Source of the DNA: DAOTVS01 sp034436375
Lineage (GTDB): Bacteria; Chloroflexota; Anaerolineae; SpSt-313
Length of the DNA: 18,510 nt
Direction of reading: 5' to 3'
NCBI GenBank assembly: GCA_034436375.1
Contig: DAOTVS010000012.1
Coordinates: 1-18,510 of the forward strand
A program made the translations under genes and the position numbers. Below the pieces are notes generated by a model. It saw only the letters and a list, made by a program, of their open reading frames with translations, was not told where the DNA came from and searched no databases. Position 1 is the stretch's first letter; each line of letters opens with the position of its first letter. Shown here one piece after another: positions 7,087 through 14,512 of this stretch.

Positions 7087-7928
7087 TTGAGGCTCGACGT
7101 CGCCACCCAAAACATGGCCAGCAGGCAGCGGTAGACGTGCAGGAAATCGCTGTCGCTGTAGCGCACGGTGCGGTCGCCGTCATAGCCCACGCCGGGCATC
7201 CAGGAGATGGCGCGGGCGATCTCCCGGTCGTTCAGTTCCACTTCCAGGGTAACAGGCGACGCAAAGGTCATGGGTTGCACGGCGTGCAGGCGCTCCACAG
7301 CGCGCGTGGCGGCCACCCGGATGCGCTCGCGAGACTCGACGAGCGAGAGGCAGCGGGCGGCATAGCGGGAAAGGGAGTATTTGACCACCGCCGCCTCGAT
7401 ATGGCCATTGCTCCAGCGCTGGATATCCGTGCAGACGCGGTCATCGCCGGTAATGAGGACCGTAGGGATGCCATAGGCCCCCGCCAACGCCACGGTGAAC
7501 TCCGACTCGCCCACCGGCTGGCCGTTGAGCCGTACCTCGCGCAGCCGGGGCCAGTCGAGGATATGGCTGAGGATGGCCGCCTCGCCCGCCGGGGCATGCA
7601 TACCGATCATAAAGGCCCCGTCATAGCCGCGGGCCAGGTCGGCCTCTTCGTAAAAGATCACCGGCCGTCCACGCACCACCTCCACCAACGGGTGCAGCTC
7701 TTCCAACAGCACATTGCGCAGATCCAGCCCATGGCTATCGTGCAGCACAAAAGAGGTGGCGCCGGCCTCCATCGCCCCCTCGACTGCGGCGTTGATGTCG
7801 CCAGTCAAAGCCCGCTGCGCCAACACGTAATCGCTCGTCTGCGTAGCCCCGCGCCCCTCGCAGCCCGTCTCTGTTTCGCTCACAACCCCTGAAGCGCCTT
7901 CGATATCGGCCGAAATGAGAATGCGCAT
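7080..7928 (-). CDS. dppA: M55 family D-aminopeptidase (DppA-like)
   Basis: A 282-residue zinc peptidase of the DppA family, which removes N-terminal D-amino acids from short peptides and may help use or recycle peptidoglycan peptides. The metal ligands match Bacillus DppA: Asp8 and Glu10 (SADIEG), His66 (DSHG), His111 (IGMHAP) and Glu141 (PVGESEF); His122 (SHILD) matches the catalytic His region. The frame is open to an ATG 24 bases further upstream (7952), but GAGGGGG lies just before the ATG whose complement is 7926-7928, and the protein then begins directly with MRILISADIEG as in the family. It lies 182 bases downstream of the DAHP synthase gene on the same strand. No peptide transporter is in the window. 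The family also contains members of unknown substrate. Confidence 0.9.
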   Translation of the reverse strand: MRILISADIEGASGVVSETETGCEGRGATQTSDYVLAQRALTGDINAAVEGAMEAGATSFVLHDSHGLDLRNVLLEELHPLVEVVRGRPVIFYEEADLARGYDGAFMIGMHAPAGEAAILSHILDWPRLREVRLNGQPVGESEFTVALAGAYGIPTVLITGDDRVCTDIQRWSNGHIEAAVVKYSLSRYAARCLSLVESRERIRVAATRAVERLHAVQPMTFASPVTLEVELNDREIARAISWMPGVGYDGDRTVRYSDSDFLHVYRCLLAMFWVATSSLNP

Positions 7929-8110
7929 AACAGCCCCCTCGATGTGATACATAATTGCGCATTACGAGTCGCATGCTTGCCCCGTGAGAGCGATGAGTGC
8001 CAAAACGAGGGGTAGGTACAGGCTTACGATGTCAGAATCTGTCGGCGCATTCCGCGCCAGCTATCGCCTCAGCACAGTCGCCGCTGAGGGCCGTATTCCC
8101 GCGCGGAGCG
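7929..8110 (-). other. Spacer with two small stem-loops
   Basis: The gap between the DAHP synthase end and the aminopeptidase start holds two small inverted repeats: GGCGC/GCGCC at 8044-8048 and 8054-8058, and CCTCAGC/GCTGAGG at 8067-8073 and 8083-8089. They could terminate or attenuate the minus-strand transcript, but there is no T-run. No clear promoter for the aminopeptidase was seen. Confidence 0.3.
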
Positions 8111-9127
8111 TCATATCCCGCGCCCGACGGAAGCAGCAATCGGCGCCACCTGGGCCATAAACTCCTGAAAGTGGTCAAGCTCCAGAGACTGCTTGCCATC
8201 GGAGAGGGCATGGCTGGGATCGGGATGGACTTCGACCATCAGCCCGTCGGCGCCACAGGCCACGGCCGCCATGGCGAGCGCCGGCACATAGCGGCGGTCG
8301 CCTGCCGCATGGGCGGGGTCAACCACGATGGGCAGATGGCTCAGGCGCTTGACCACCGGGACGGCGCTCAGGTCGAGAGTATTGCGGGTATAGGTTTCAA
8401 AGGTGCGGATGCCGCGCTCGCAGAGGATCACATTCGGGTTGCCGGCATCGAGGATATACTCGGCGGCCATGAGCCACTCTTCGATCGAAGACATCATGCC
8501 GCGTTTGAGGAGCACCGGCTTGGAAAAGCGCCCCACCGTCTCCAGGAGGGGGAAATTCTGCATATTGCGCGCCCCCACCTGGATCACATCCACATATTGG
8601 GCGGCCATGGGCACATCCACCACCGAGAGCACCTCGGTGACGATCTTCAGGCCCGTCTCGCGGCGCACCCGGGCCAGGATCTCCAGCCCCTTTTCGCGCA
8701 GGCCCTGGAAGGCATAGGGCGAGGTGCGTGGCTTGAAAATAGCCCCGCGCAAAAAGCGTACTCCAGCTGCGCGCAACACCGTGGCCACCTGGAAAAGCAT
8801 CTCCTCGCTCTCCACCGAGCACGGTCCGGCGATCACCGCCAGCTCCGGCCCGCCGATGGCGCAATCACCCACTGGCACCACCGTGTTCCCTGGATGGAAC
8901 TCGCGCGAAGCGAGCTTGAATGGGTGCAACACCGTCAGGATCTGCTCCACCCCGCTGAGGGGCTCGAGCAGCGCAGCCAGGCGCTCCCGATCGCTCACCC
9001 CCAACACACAGACAATCGATTTCATATCGCCGTTGACCGTGCGTGTGCGCATCCCCTCGCGGTGGATCAGCTCTTCGACCCCTGCTACCTCTTGTGGCGT
9101 GGCACCCACTTGCATGACTACGATCAT
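8111..9127 (-). CDS. aroF: 3-deoxy-7-phosphoheptulonate synthase (DAHP synthase, type I-beta)
   Basis: First committed step of the shikimate pathway: condenses phosphoenolpyruvate and erythrose 4-phosphate to DAHP. The 338-residue length and architecture match the Thermotoga maritima enzyme. An N-terminal ferredoxin-like regulatory domain (about 1-70, starting MIVVMQVGAT) would bind Tyr/Phe for feedback inhibition, and a TIM barrel follows. Metal ligands are visible as Cys103 (AGPCSVE), His273 (VDPAHAAG), Glu299 (MVEVHPDP) and Asp310 (LSDGKQSL); the substrate-binding FKPRTSPYAFQG stretch (131-142) is intact. The ATG (complement of 9125-9127) has GGAGAG about 9 bases upstream, and a plausible promoter lies at 9185-9212. 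No other aromatic-pathway gene is nearby. Confidence 0.96.
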   Translation of the reverse strand: MIVVMQVGATPQEVAGVEELIHREGMRTRTVNGDMKSIVCVLGVSDRERLAALLEPLSGVEQILTVLHPFKLASREFHPGNTVVPVGDCAIGGPELAVIAGPCSVESEEMLFQVATVLRAAGVRFLRGAIFKPRTSPYAFQGLREKGLEILARVRRETGLKIVTEVLSVVDVPMAAQYVDVIQVGARNMQNFPLLETVGRFSKPVLLKRGMMSSIEEWLMAAEYILDAGNPNVILCERGIRTFETYTRNTLDLSAVPVVKRLSHLPIVVDPAHAAGDRRYVPALAMAAVACGADGLMVEVHPDPSHALSDGKQSLELDHFQEFMAQVAPIAASVGRGI

Positions 9128-9184
9128 ATTACTGCTCTCTCCATCATGTCCCGGCCGGCCGCAGGTCGCGGCCAGTTGAGGGCT

Positions 9185-9212
9185 AGTTTAATAGTCCCGT
9201 GGCCGGCGTCAA
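9185..9212 (-). promoter_or_regulatory. aroF: Promoter for the DAHP synthase gene
   Basis: On the minus strand, TTGACG (complement of 9207-9212), a 16-base spacer and TAAACT (complement of 9185-9190). Transcription would start near 9178, leaving a leader of about 50 bases. The leader opens with a small stem, GGCCGC/GCGGCC (9157-9162 and 9168-9173), just upstream of the ribosome binding site. Confidence 0.45.
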
Positions 9213-9311
9213 ATCAGCCCCCCATGCCCAATTGGGCGCAACGCACGATGAAAACGCCCTTCGGCTTCCGGGCACCATGCTCCACGCGCGGCCGAAACAG
9301 GCCTTCTATAC

Positions 9312-9362
9312 GGTGTGGGTCTGTGGGGCGGCCGCTGTGCAGCCGCCCCACAGACCCACACC
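9312..9362. repeat. Perfect 21-bp inverted repeat with 9-base loop
   Basis: The left arm (9312-9332, beginning GGTGTGGGTCTGTGG) and the right arm (9342-9362) are perfect reverse complements. It lies between divergently transcribed genes, upstream of both, so it cannot be a terminator for either. It is one of four long hairpins in the window whose stem sequences are unrelated. Confidence 0.9.
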
Positions 9363-9517
9363 CTCTGGGATAAGGCCGGGCTTGGGCGGAGCGGGCCAAC
9401 CGGCAATTGCCCACAAGTCCCTCTGCGCTATTCGCGAACTAGCCCCTCCTGCACCTCAAGTGGCCCAAAGCAAGGTGAAGATAGGGCCACAAACACGACT
9501 ATCCAGGGAAAAGAGAC

Positions 9518-9556
9518 TTGGTTTTTTGGTAAACTGAGGCCATAATGTGGTATAAT
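9518..9556 (+). promoter_or_regulatory. Strong promoter candidate for the hydrogenase operon
   Basis: A consensus TATAAT at 9551-9556 is preceded by TGG (extended -10) and by TTGGTA at 9526-9531 with a 19-base spacer. An overlapping alternative is TTGGTT (9518-9523), a 17-base spacer and CATAAT (9541-9546). Transcription would start around 9553-9563, more than 430 bases before the first gene. Confidence 0.5.
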
Positions 9557-9622
9557 GTCGGTAACCAAACTCTTCTTTGCTGCGCGTCCACTTGCGAGCT
9601 TACCTTAAAACTCCTGCCGATA

Positions 9623-9651
9623 TTGCATACCCTCACGCTTTGGACTACAAT
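9623..9651 (+). promoter_or_regulatory. Second promoter candidate for the hydrogenase operon
   Basis: TTGCAT (9623-9628), a 17-base spacer and TACAAT (9646-9651). The -35 hexamer is the same as that of the HEPN/MNT promoter. It could act in tandem with the upstream promoter; neither has been tested. Confidence 0.4.
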
Positions 9652-9710
9652 GCACATGGGTAGCAGAAAAGCGTCGTGATGATGGGCCGCCTGACAACGC
9701 AGCTTCCACC

Positions 9711-9750
9711 CGCAATCCGCAGAGAGCCTCCCTCTCCTGCGGCCATTGCG
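9711..9750 (+). promoter_or_regulatory. Leader stem-loop upstream of the hydrogenase operon
   Basis: CGCAAT (9711-9716) pairs with ATTGCG (9745-9750). Inside this, CCGCAGAGAG (9717-9726) pairs with CTCTC-c-TGCGG (9732-9742), with one bulged C, a two-base bulge and a five-base loop. A second, smaller stem (GGTCGTT with AATGACC, one mismatch) lies at 9769-9786. These suggest a structured leader RNA; no known riboswitch class was recognised. Confidence 0.4.
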
Positions 9751-9994
9751 GCTCGATGCATGCACAAGGTCGTTCGGTAATGACCACAGGACAGGTATAG
9801 GACATGGCTATTCGACGCGGGTTGGTGTACACGTACTTTTCTCCTCAAGGGCTACCGAGTCCCCCCTGCTTCTCTTGTAGACTGGAGACCTGACGGCACG
9901 AGACCTGGCAGGTTGGCGCAAAACCACCAGGGCCGTTGCGGGTCTGCAGCACTCACGACCCCTGCTTTTACCACACTTTCCAGGAGGTAGGTCT

Positions 9995-10483
9995 GTGGCA
10001 ACATCCATCGTCGTTATCGGAATATTGGTTTGCGCCTTTCAGGCCATGCGCAGCTCACGCTTGCTCACGGCAGCGCTGTGGCTGGCTGGCACCAGCGCCT
10101 TGGTGGCATGCCTGATGTACCTGTTGGGCGCGCCCGAGCTCGCGGTCATCGAGCTCAGCGTTGGGGCAGGGCTGGTCACGATCCTCTTTGTGTTTGCCAT
10201 CAACATCGCGGGGGATCAGCCTGTGCAGGTCGGCGCGCTCGTGCCCAGGCCCGTGTCGGCGGCGCTGGTGATCGTGGCCCTCGCACTCTTGGTCTGGTTC
10301 AACCTGCCCGGCTTGAGCGCGCAGGCGGCGGCCGCCAATACGACCCCGTTCACCAAGGTGTTCTGGCAGGAGCGCAGCCTGGACACGCTGCTGCAGCTGG
10401 TCCTGATCTTTGCCGGCGCGCTCGGCATTCTGGGGTTGTTGACCGAGGGCAACCCTCACGCCAAGAAGGAGGAAGGGCGGTGA
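9995..10483 (+). CDS. Hydrogenase membrane subunit, MbhD/MbhE-like fusion (MrpA C-terminal-like)
   Basis: A 162-residue membrane protein with about five helices. The first half (LGAPELAVIELSVGAG then LVTILFVFAI, residues about 44-70) matches the DUF4040/MbhD type, which also resembles NuoJ. The second half contains FWQERSLDTLLQLVLIFAGALG (written here in two pieces: FWQERSLDTLL and QLVLIFAGALG), which recalls the R-G-x-D-T-L-G-E-I signature of MrpA C-termini and MbhE. So it appears to join MbhD- and MbhE-like parts and would sit at the junction between antiporter-like subunits and the hydrogenase membrane arm. GTG 9995 follows AGGAGGTAGG at ideal spacing. The stop overlaps the next start by 4 bases (GTGA). 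A NuoJ label is an acceptable alternative. Confidence 0.72.
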   Translation: MATSIVVIGILVCAFQAMRSSRLLTAALWLAGTSALVACLMYLLGAPELAVIELSVGAGLVTILFVFAINIAGDQPVQVGALVPRPVSAALVIVALALLVWFNLPGLSAQAAAANTTPFTKVFWQERSLDTLLQLVLIFAGALGILGLLTEGNPHAKKEEGR

Positions 10484-10791
10484 CCACTACAGTGCCGGCG
10501 ATGATCCTCATCGCAGTGCTGGGTCTGTTGGGCATCGGCATCTACGGTCTCCTGGCAACCCGCAATATGATCAATGTCGTCATTGCCCTGCAGATCATGG
10601 TCAAGGGTATCCTGGTAGCGTTGATCTGGGCCGGGCATCAGGTCGGGCAGATCAATGTCAGCCAGAGCATGGCCCTGACTATCATTGTGGCGGATACCAT
10701 CGTGGCGGTGCTCGGCCTGGCCCTGGCTGTGCAGGTACGTCGCCGCTTTGGGACCCTTGATATCAAGGCCCTGACTACACTGCGGAGATAG
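10480..10791 (+). CDS. NuoK/MrpC-like membrane subunit
   Basis: A 103-residue, three-helix subunit of the NuoK/MrpC/MbhG family, part of the ion-translocating membrane arm. Helices are at about residues 5-25, 28-50 and 62-87, with the typical LLATRNMINVVIALQIM stretch and QSMALTIIVADTIVAVLGLA, where the family carries acidic residues in helices. The chosen GTG (10480-10482) overlaps the preceding stop (10481-10483), with AAGGAGGAAGG upstream. A longer frame back to 10030 is just the shadow of the previous gene. The stop is followed almost directly by the NuoL-like start. Confidence 0.82.
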   Translation: MTTTVPAMILIAVLGLLGIGIYGLLATRNMINVVIALQIMVKGILVALIWAGHQVGQINVSQSMALTIIVADTIVAVLGLALAVQVRRRFGTLDIKALTTLRR

Positions 10792-10794
10792 GTG

Positions 10795-12543
10795 ATGGTA
10801 GCAACATTGACTCTCATGGCCATTGGCGTGCCATGGTTGGGCGCCGTGATCGTCTCGCTGGTCAAAGACGATCGCCCGCGCGCCCAGCACAGCATCGCCG
10901 TGGTGTTTTCCGTGCTGGCGGCTATTGTGTCGCTGGTGCTCATTCCGCAGAGCACCAAAGAGGTTGTCGTCAGCCTGCCAGTAGGCGGCGCTTTCGGCAA
11001 TTTCACCTTTGTCCCCGATGGCCTTGGCGCCTTTATGACGGCCATCGCCTGTGTCATCGGCTGCCTGGCTGTCATCTTTTCCGTGGATTATATGCACGGT
11101 GAAGCCTACCTGGGCCGCTACTATGCCTGGGTCCTCTTTTTCATTGGCGCCATGTCTGGGCTCGTGCTCACCAGCAACATGCTGGTCCTCTTCGTCTTCT
11201 GGGAGATTACCTCCCTCTGCTCCTATGCACTGATTGCATTTAATAACGACGACCCCAAGGCTGTCGCTGGCGGTATCAAGGCCATGGTCATCACGCAGCT
11301 GGGCGGCATTGGCCTGCTGGTCGGAGCGCTCTTGCTCTACGCGCACACGGGCAGCTATGACATCAAGGCCTTCCTCCAGAACCCGGGTGTGCTCGACCCC
11401 CACACGCTGAGCCTGATGGCTTTCGGGCTGTTGATCGCCGCCGCGGCCAAGTCGGCCCAATTCCCCTTCCAGACCTGGTTGCCCGATGCCATGGAAGCGC
11501 CAACGCCCATCAGCGCGCTGATTCATGCCGCTACAATGGTCAACGCTGGGGTCTATATCCTGAACCGCTTCTACCCGGCCTTTAGCACGGTCCCCGGCTG
11601 GCGCGAGACGGTGGTCGTCGTCGGCCTGCTGTCGGCGACACTGGCCGGTATCATGGCTCTGGTCGCCAACGACCTGAAGCGCGCCCTGGCCTACTCGACC
11701 ATCAGCCAGTTAGGCTATATGGTCTATGCGGTGGGCGTCGGCGGCCTCTTCGCCAGCCAGTTCCACCTCCTGAGCCACGCCGTCTTCAAAGCACTGCTCT
11801 TCCTCGGGGCAGGCGCCGTGATCCACGCTGTCGGCACGCGCGATATGCGCCAGATGGGCAACCTGGGCAAGCAGATGCCCTTTGTGCGCAATGTGTTTGT
11901 CATCGGCGCGCTGGCGCTGGCCGGCCTGCCCATCCTCAATGGTTTCTGGAGCAAAGAGCTGATCCTGGAAGCCGGCCTGGGGAGCAGCATGATCTGGGCC
12001 TACGTCATTATGCTGCTCGGCGCCGGGCTGACGGCCCTGTATACCTTCCGCATGGTCTGGATGGTCTTTTACGGGCAGGAGCGCAGCAAGCTGCACGGGC
12101 ACGACGCGCCCCTGGCCATGCGGATTGCCCTCATTCCCCTGGCCTTGGGCACCCTGACCACCTGGCTGCTCGCCGGCTCAGCCGGCAAGCTGCTGGCTAA
12201 CAGCATCCTACCGTTCGGGAACGAGGTCGAGTCGCTTTCCACGGTGCTGGGTAAGGTGGTGCTGAACCCGGCCACCCTCATCGCCCTGATCGTGGTCCTG
12301 CTGGGCCTGGGCATATGGTACTGGCGAGAGCAATTCAAGGGCCTGGCACAAAGCCTGCACTGGCTGGGAAAGGCCGCTGCAGACAGCTTTGGCTTTGAGT
12401 GGATCAACAAAGGGATCGTCAAGACGACTATCGATGGCGCTGAGGGCCTGCGGGTGACGCAGACGGGCGTTCTCAACTGGAATCTGCTGGGAATCGTCGC
12501 CGGGCTCGTCATCGTCCTGGCCATCCTGGTCATGGGAGCCTGA
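10795..12543 (+). CDS. NuoL-like antiporter-type subunit
   Basis: A 582-residue multi-helix protein of the NuoL/MrpA-N family, a predicted proton (or sodium) channel subunit of the hydrogenase. Key features, counted from this ATG, are the TM5 Glu137 (FVFWEITSLCSY, typical of NuoL), the TM7 Lys219 (AAAAKSAQFPFQTWLP), SALIHAATMV with His244, LLSHAVFKALLFLGAG, and the TM12 Lys in GFWSKELIL. The C-terminus has a hydrophilic/amphipathic stretch, QTGVLNWN and a final helix, as in NuoL. A GTG three bases upstream (10792) is an equally possible start; GGAGATAGG serves either. It lies one to three bases after the NuoK-like stop and 4 bases before the next gene. Confidence 0.9.
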   Translation: MVATLTLMAIGVPWLGAVIVSLVKDDRPRAQHSIAVVFSVLAAIVSLVLIPQSTKEVVVSLPVGGAFGNFTFVPDGLGAFMTAIACVIGCLAVIFSVDYMHGEAYLGRYYAWVLFFIGAMSGLVLTSNMLVLFVFWEITSLCSYALIAFNNDDPKAVAGGIKAMVITQLGGIGLLVGALLLYAHTGSYDIKAFLQNPGVLDPHTLSLMAFGLLIAAAAKSAQFPFQTWLPDAMEAPTPISALIHAATMVNAGVYILNRFYPAFSTVPGWRETVVVVGLLSATLAGIMALVANDLKRALAYSTISQLGYMVYAVGVGGLFASQFHLLSHAVFKALLFLGAGAVIHAVGTRDMRQMGNLGKQMPFVRNVFVIGALALAGLPILNGFWSKELILEAGLGSSMIWAYVIMLLGAGLTALYTFRMVWMVFYGQERSKLHGHDAPLAMRIALIPLALGTLTTWLLAGSAGKLLANSILPFGNEVESLSTVLGKVVLNPATLIALIVVLLGLGIWYWREQFKGLAQSLHWLGKAAADSFGFEWINKGIVKTTIDGAEGLRVTQTGVLNWNLLGIVAGLVIVLAILVMGA

Positions 12544-12547
12544 TGCC

Positions 12548-14062
12548 ATGAATGCAACAACCGCTTTCACCGCCTTACTGGTGCTGCCGTTCGTGGCCAG
12601 CCCGGTGATCTACCTGGCCGGCCGCCTGATCACTCGGAGCCGGGGCGAATCGGAAGCCCCCAACCCCATTTGGGTGCTGGCTTTCCTGACACTTGTGGCA
12701 ACGGCTGTGCCTCTCTACTATGCCGGTCAGACCGTCCTGGCGGGCAACAGCATCACCCTGCAGGAAGGTGTAATCACCCTGCGCATGGATGGCATCGGCC
12801 TCCTGCTGGCCGCCATCGTGCTGGTCATCGGCATCATGGTCACCCTCTTCTCGGTGCGCTATGTCGCCGCCGAGGCTGGCGAGGAAAAGTTCTATGCTCT
12901 GCTGGTGGCCCTGACCGGCGCGATGATCGGCCTGGGCAATGCAGGCGACCTCTTCAACCTCTGGGTCTGGTTCGAGGGCATGGCCATCATCTCCTTCCTG
13001 CTGGTCGCTTTCTACCGGCAGCAGCTCGGCTCGTTGGAAGCCGGCTTTAAGTACATGGTCCAGAGTGCCCTGGGCTCGACCCTGGTCCTGCTGGGTATCT
13101 CCCTGGTCTTTATGCAGACCGGCCAGCTCGACTTTGGCGCCATCCAGGCCGGCGTGCGGCACGGGGCGCCACTGCTCCTGGCCGCGGGGGCCCTTTTCGT
13201 CACCGGTTTTGGCGTCAAGGCGGCCCTGGTGCCGCTGCATACCTGGCTGCCCGATGCTCACTCGCAGGCGCCTAGTGGCATCAGCGCGGTGCTTTCCGGC
13301 GTGCTGATCGAGGCCGGCCTGGTAGCCCTCCTCCGGGTGCTGGGCGTCGTCTCGGCCGCCAGCGCCGCCTGGGGCCCGCTCCTGCTCGGTTTCGGCGCCC
13401 TCAACATGCTTGTGGGCAACCTGATGGCCCTGCGCCAGGTGCAGGTCAAGCGTCTGCTGGCCTACTCGAGCATCAGCCATGTCGGCTATATGCTGTTGGG
13501 CCTGGGCATCGCCATCAGCTTCGGCCAGCCGAACGGCGCCGCCGGTGGCTTTTTCCACCTGATTACCCACGCTTTGATGAAGGGGCTGGCCTTCCTGGCG
13601 GCTGGCGCCTTGCTCTACGCCCTCTACCTGGCTCGGGGCGAGCACAAGCCTCTCCTGGTCGAGGACCTGGATGGAACGGCGCGGCGCTATCCCTGGGTGG
13701 CGCTGGCCCTGAGCGTAGCCGTCCTGGGCCTGGCGGGCCTGCCGCCCATGGCCGGGTTCATGTCCAAGTGGCAGATCCTGGCCGCCGGCGTCCAGACCAA
13801 CAATACCATCATCCTGCTGCTCGTCATCTTTGCCGCCCTGAACAGCATCCTCTCCCTGGGCTACTATGCTCCCCTGGTCAACCGCATGTACCGCAAGGCG
13901 CCTTCAGCGGTCGTCGCGGCGGGCAAGCCCATCGGGGCAACGATGACAGTGCCCCTGTTGCTGTTGATGGCAGCAGTGGTCATCCTGGGTTTCTGGCCCA
14001 GCCTGGTGAGTTCACTGACGAATGGGGCCGCTGCAGCGCTGCTGGCTGCCTTTGGCCATTGA
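12548..14062 (+). CDS. NuoN/MrpD (MbhH)-like antiporter-type subunit
   Basis: A 504-residue, roughly 14-helix proton-conducting-type subunit. Conserved charges include Glu143 in TM5 (WVWFEGMAIISF), Lys224 in TM7 (GFGVKAALVPLHTWLPDAH) with His231, THALMKGLAFLAAG, and Lys in GFMSKWQIL (TM12). At the position where MrpD/NuoM/NuoN usually have Lys (SGVLIKxG-type), this protein reads SGVLIEAGLVALLR, with Glu255. ATG 12548 follows GGGAG. It is the second antiporter-like subunit of this operon and corresponds in place to MbhH. The next gene begins 17 bases after its stop. Confidence 0.88.
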   Translation: MNATTAFTALLVLPFVASPVIYLAGRLITRSRGESEAPNPIWVLAFLTLVATAVPLYYAGQTVLAGNSITLQEGVITLRMDGIGLLLAAIVLVIGIMVTLFSVRYVAAEAGEEKFYALLVALTGAMIGLGNAGDLFNLWVWFEGMAIISFLLVAFYRQQLGSLEAGFKYMVQSALGSTLVLLGISLVFMQTGQLDFGAIQAGVRHGAPLLLAAGALFVTGFGVKAALVPLHTWLPDAHSQAPSGISAVLSGVLIEAGLVALLRVLGVVSAASAAWGPLLLGFGALNMLVGNLMALRQVQVKRLLAYSSISHVGYMLLGLGIAISFGQPNGAAGGFFHLITHALMKGLAFLAAGALLYALYLARGEHKPLLVEDLDGTARRYPWVALALSVAVLGLAGLPPMAGFMSKWQILAAGVQTNNTIILLLVIFAALNSILSLGYYAPLVNRMYRKAPSAVVAAGKPIGATMTVPLLLLMAAVVILGFWPSLVSSLTNGAAAALLAAFGH

Positions 14063-14078
14063 AAGCGAGGGTAACAAG

Positions 14079-14390
14079 GTGCAAGTGTTGCTGACTCCAC
14101 CGCTTGCTTTTCTGATCTATATCCCTATCGTGCTGGCTCTTGTTGGGCTCGGCAAGCTCCTGGCGGGGCCCGAGAAGCCAAACCCGGTCAAGATAAGCAT
14201 CTATGGCAGCGGTGAGGTGGCTCCGGAGAGCGCTGAGGCGCCCGGCTATCGCCCGTTTTTCCTCATCGCCTTCTTCTTTGCATTCCTCCACCTGGGGATG
14301 CTTGTGCTGGGCACGGGCGGCCAATCGCGGACCGAGGCCATCTACCTGATCGGGTTGCTGGTGGGGCTTTTGGCCCTGATGCTGGGCTAG
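14079..14390 (+). CDS. NuoA-like (MbhI-position) membrane subunit
   Basis: A 103-residue protein with three predicted helices (about 8-28, 60-77 and 86-103) and a central hydrophilic loop, the layout of NuoA/complex I ND3. The loop reads KISIYGSGEVAPES, where NuoA has YECG; the ND3-type Cys is Ser here. PFFLIAFFFAFLHLGML corresponds to the second helix. GTG 14079 is chosen because GAGGG lies about 9 bases upstream and the protein starts just before the first helix; the ATG at 14022 is out of frame within the previous gene. Its stop codon is the first stem of a long hairpin. The position between MrpD-like and small subunit matches MbhI of archaeal Mbh; exact homology to MbhI is inferred. Confidence 0.75.
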   Translation: MQVLLTPPLAFLIYIPIVLALVGLGKLLAGPEKPNPVKISIYGSGEVAPESAEAPGYRPFFLIAFFFAFLHLGMLVLGTGGQSRTEAIYLIGLLVGLLALMLG

Positions 14391-14476
14391 TGGCTTCCCG
14401 CACTGGTTTTGATGGGGCAGAGTCGTCCCCCTGCAGGCAACGGGTACTCATCAAAACCAGTGCGGGGACCCACTAG
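14387..14476 (+). repeat. Long hairpin between membrane-arm and catalytic-arm genes
   Basis: Left arm 14387-14414 and right arm 14449-14476 (28 nt each) pair with two mismatches around a 34-base loop; the core CCCGCACTGGTTTTGATG is perfect. The left arm contains the TAG stop of the NuoA-like gene. It ends 36 bases before the small-subunit start. No T-run follows. As both flanking genes are needed for one complex, it may act as a partial terminator or an RNA-stability element rather than an operon end. Confidence 0.85.
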
Positions 14477-14512
14477 CGCCGGTCGCACACGTGGAGAACA
14501 GGAAGGCAAGCT

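Larger units (their letters stand above)
9128..9994. other. Divergent intergenic region, no convincing gene
   Basis: This 867-base stretch separates the minus-strand DAHP synthase from the plus-strand hydrogenase operon. It holds the minus-strand promoter, a perfect 21-bp hairpin, one or two plus-strand promoters and a leader of roughly 340-430 bases containing stem-loops. Open frames here (for example 9199-9537 plus) run through the hairpin, resemble no family and lack good ribosome binding sites, so I do not call them. I found no tRNA or recognisable riboswitch. Confidence 0.6.

Noticed and set aside
7997..9373. 458-codon plus-strand frame opposite the DAHP synthase
   Set aside because: Shadow of the clearly identified minus-strand enzyme; His/Arg-rich with no domain.
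9199..9537. 112-codon plus-strand frame in the divergent region
   Set aside because: Runs through the perfect hairpin, has no recognisable domain and no ribosome binding site.
9804..9893. 29-codon leader-peptide-like frame before the hydrogenase operon
   Set aside because: Weak ribosome binding site, no repeated regulatory codons and no adjoining terminator-type hairpin, so not supported.
10456..11526. 356-codon minus-strand frame opposite the NuoK- and NuoL-like genes
   Set aside because: Composition is the His/Asp/Gln-rich complement of hydrophobic helices; no family resemblance.
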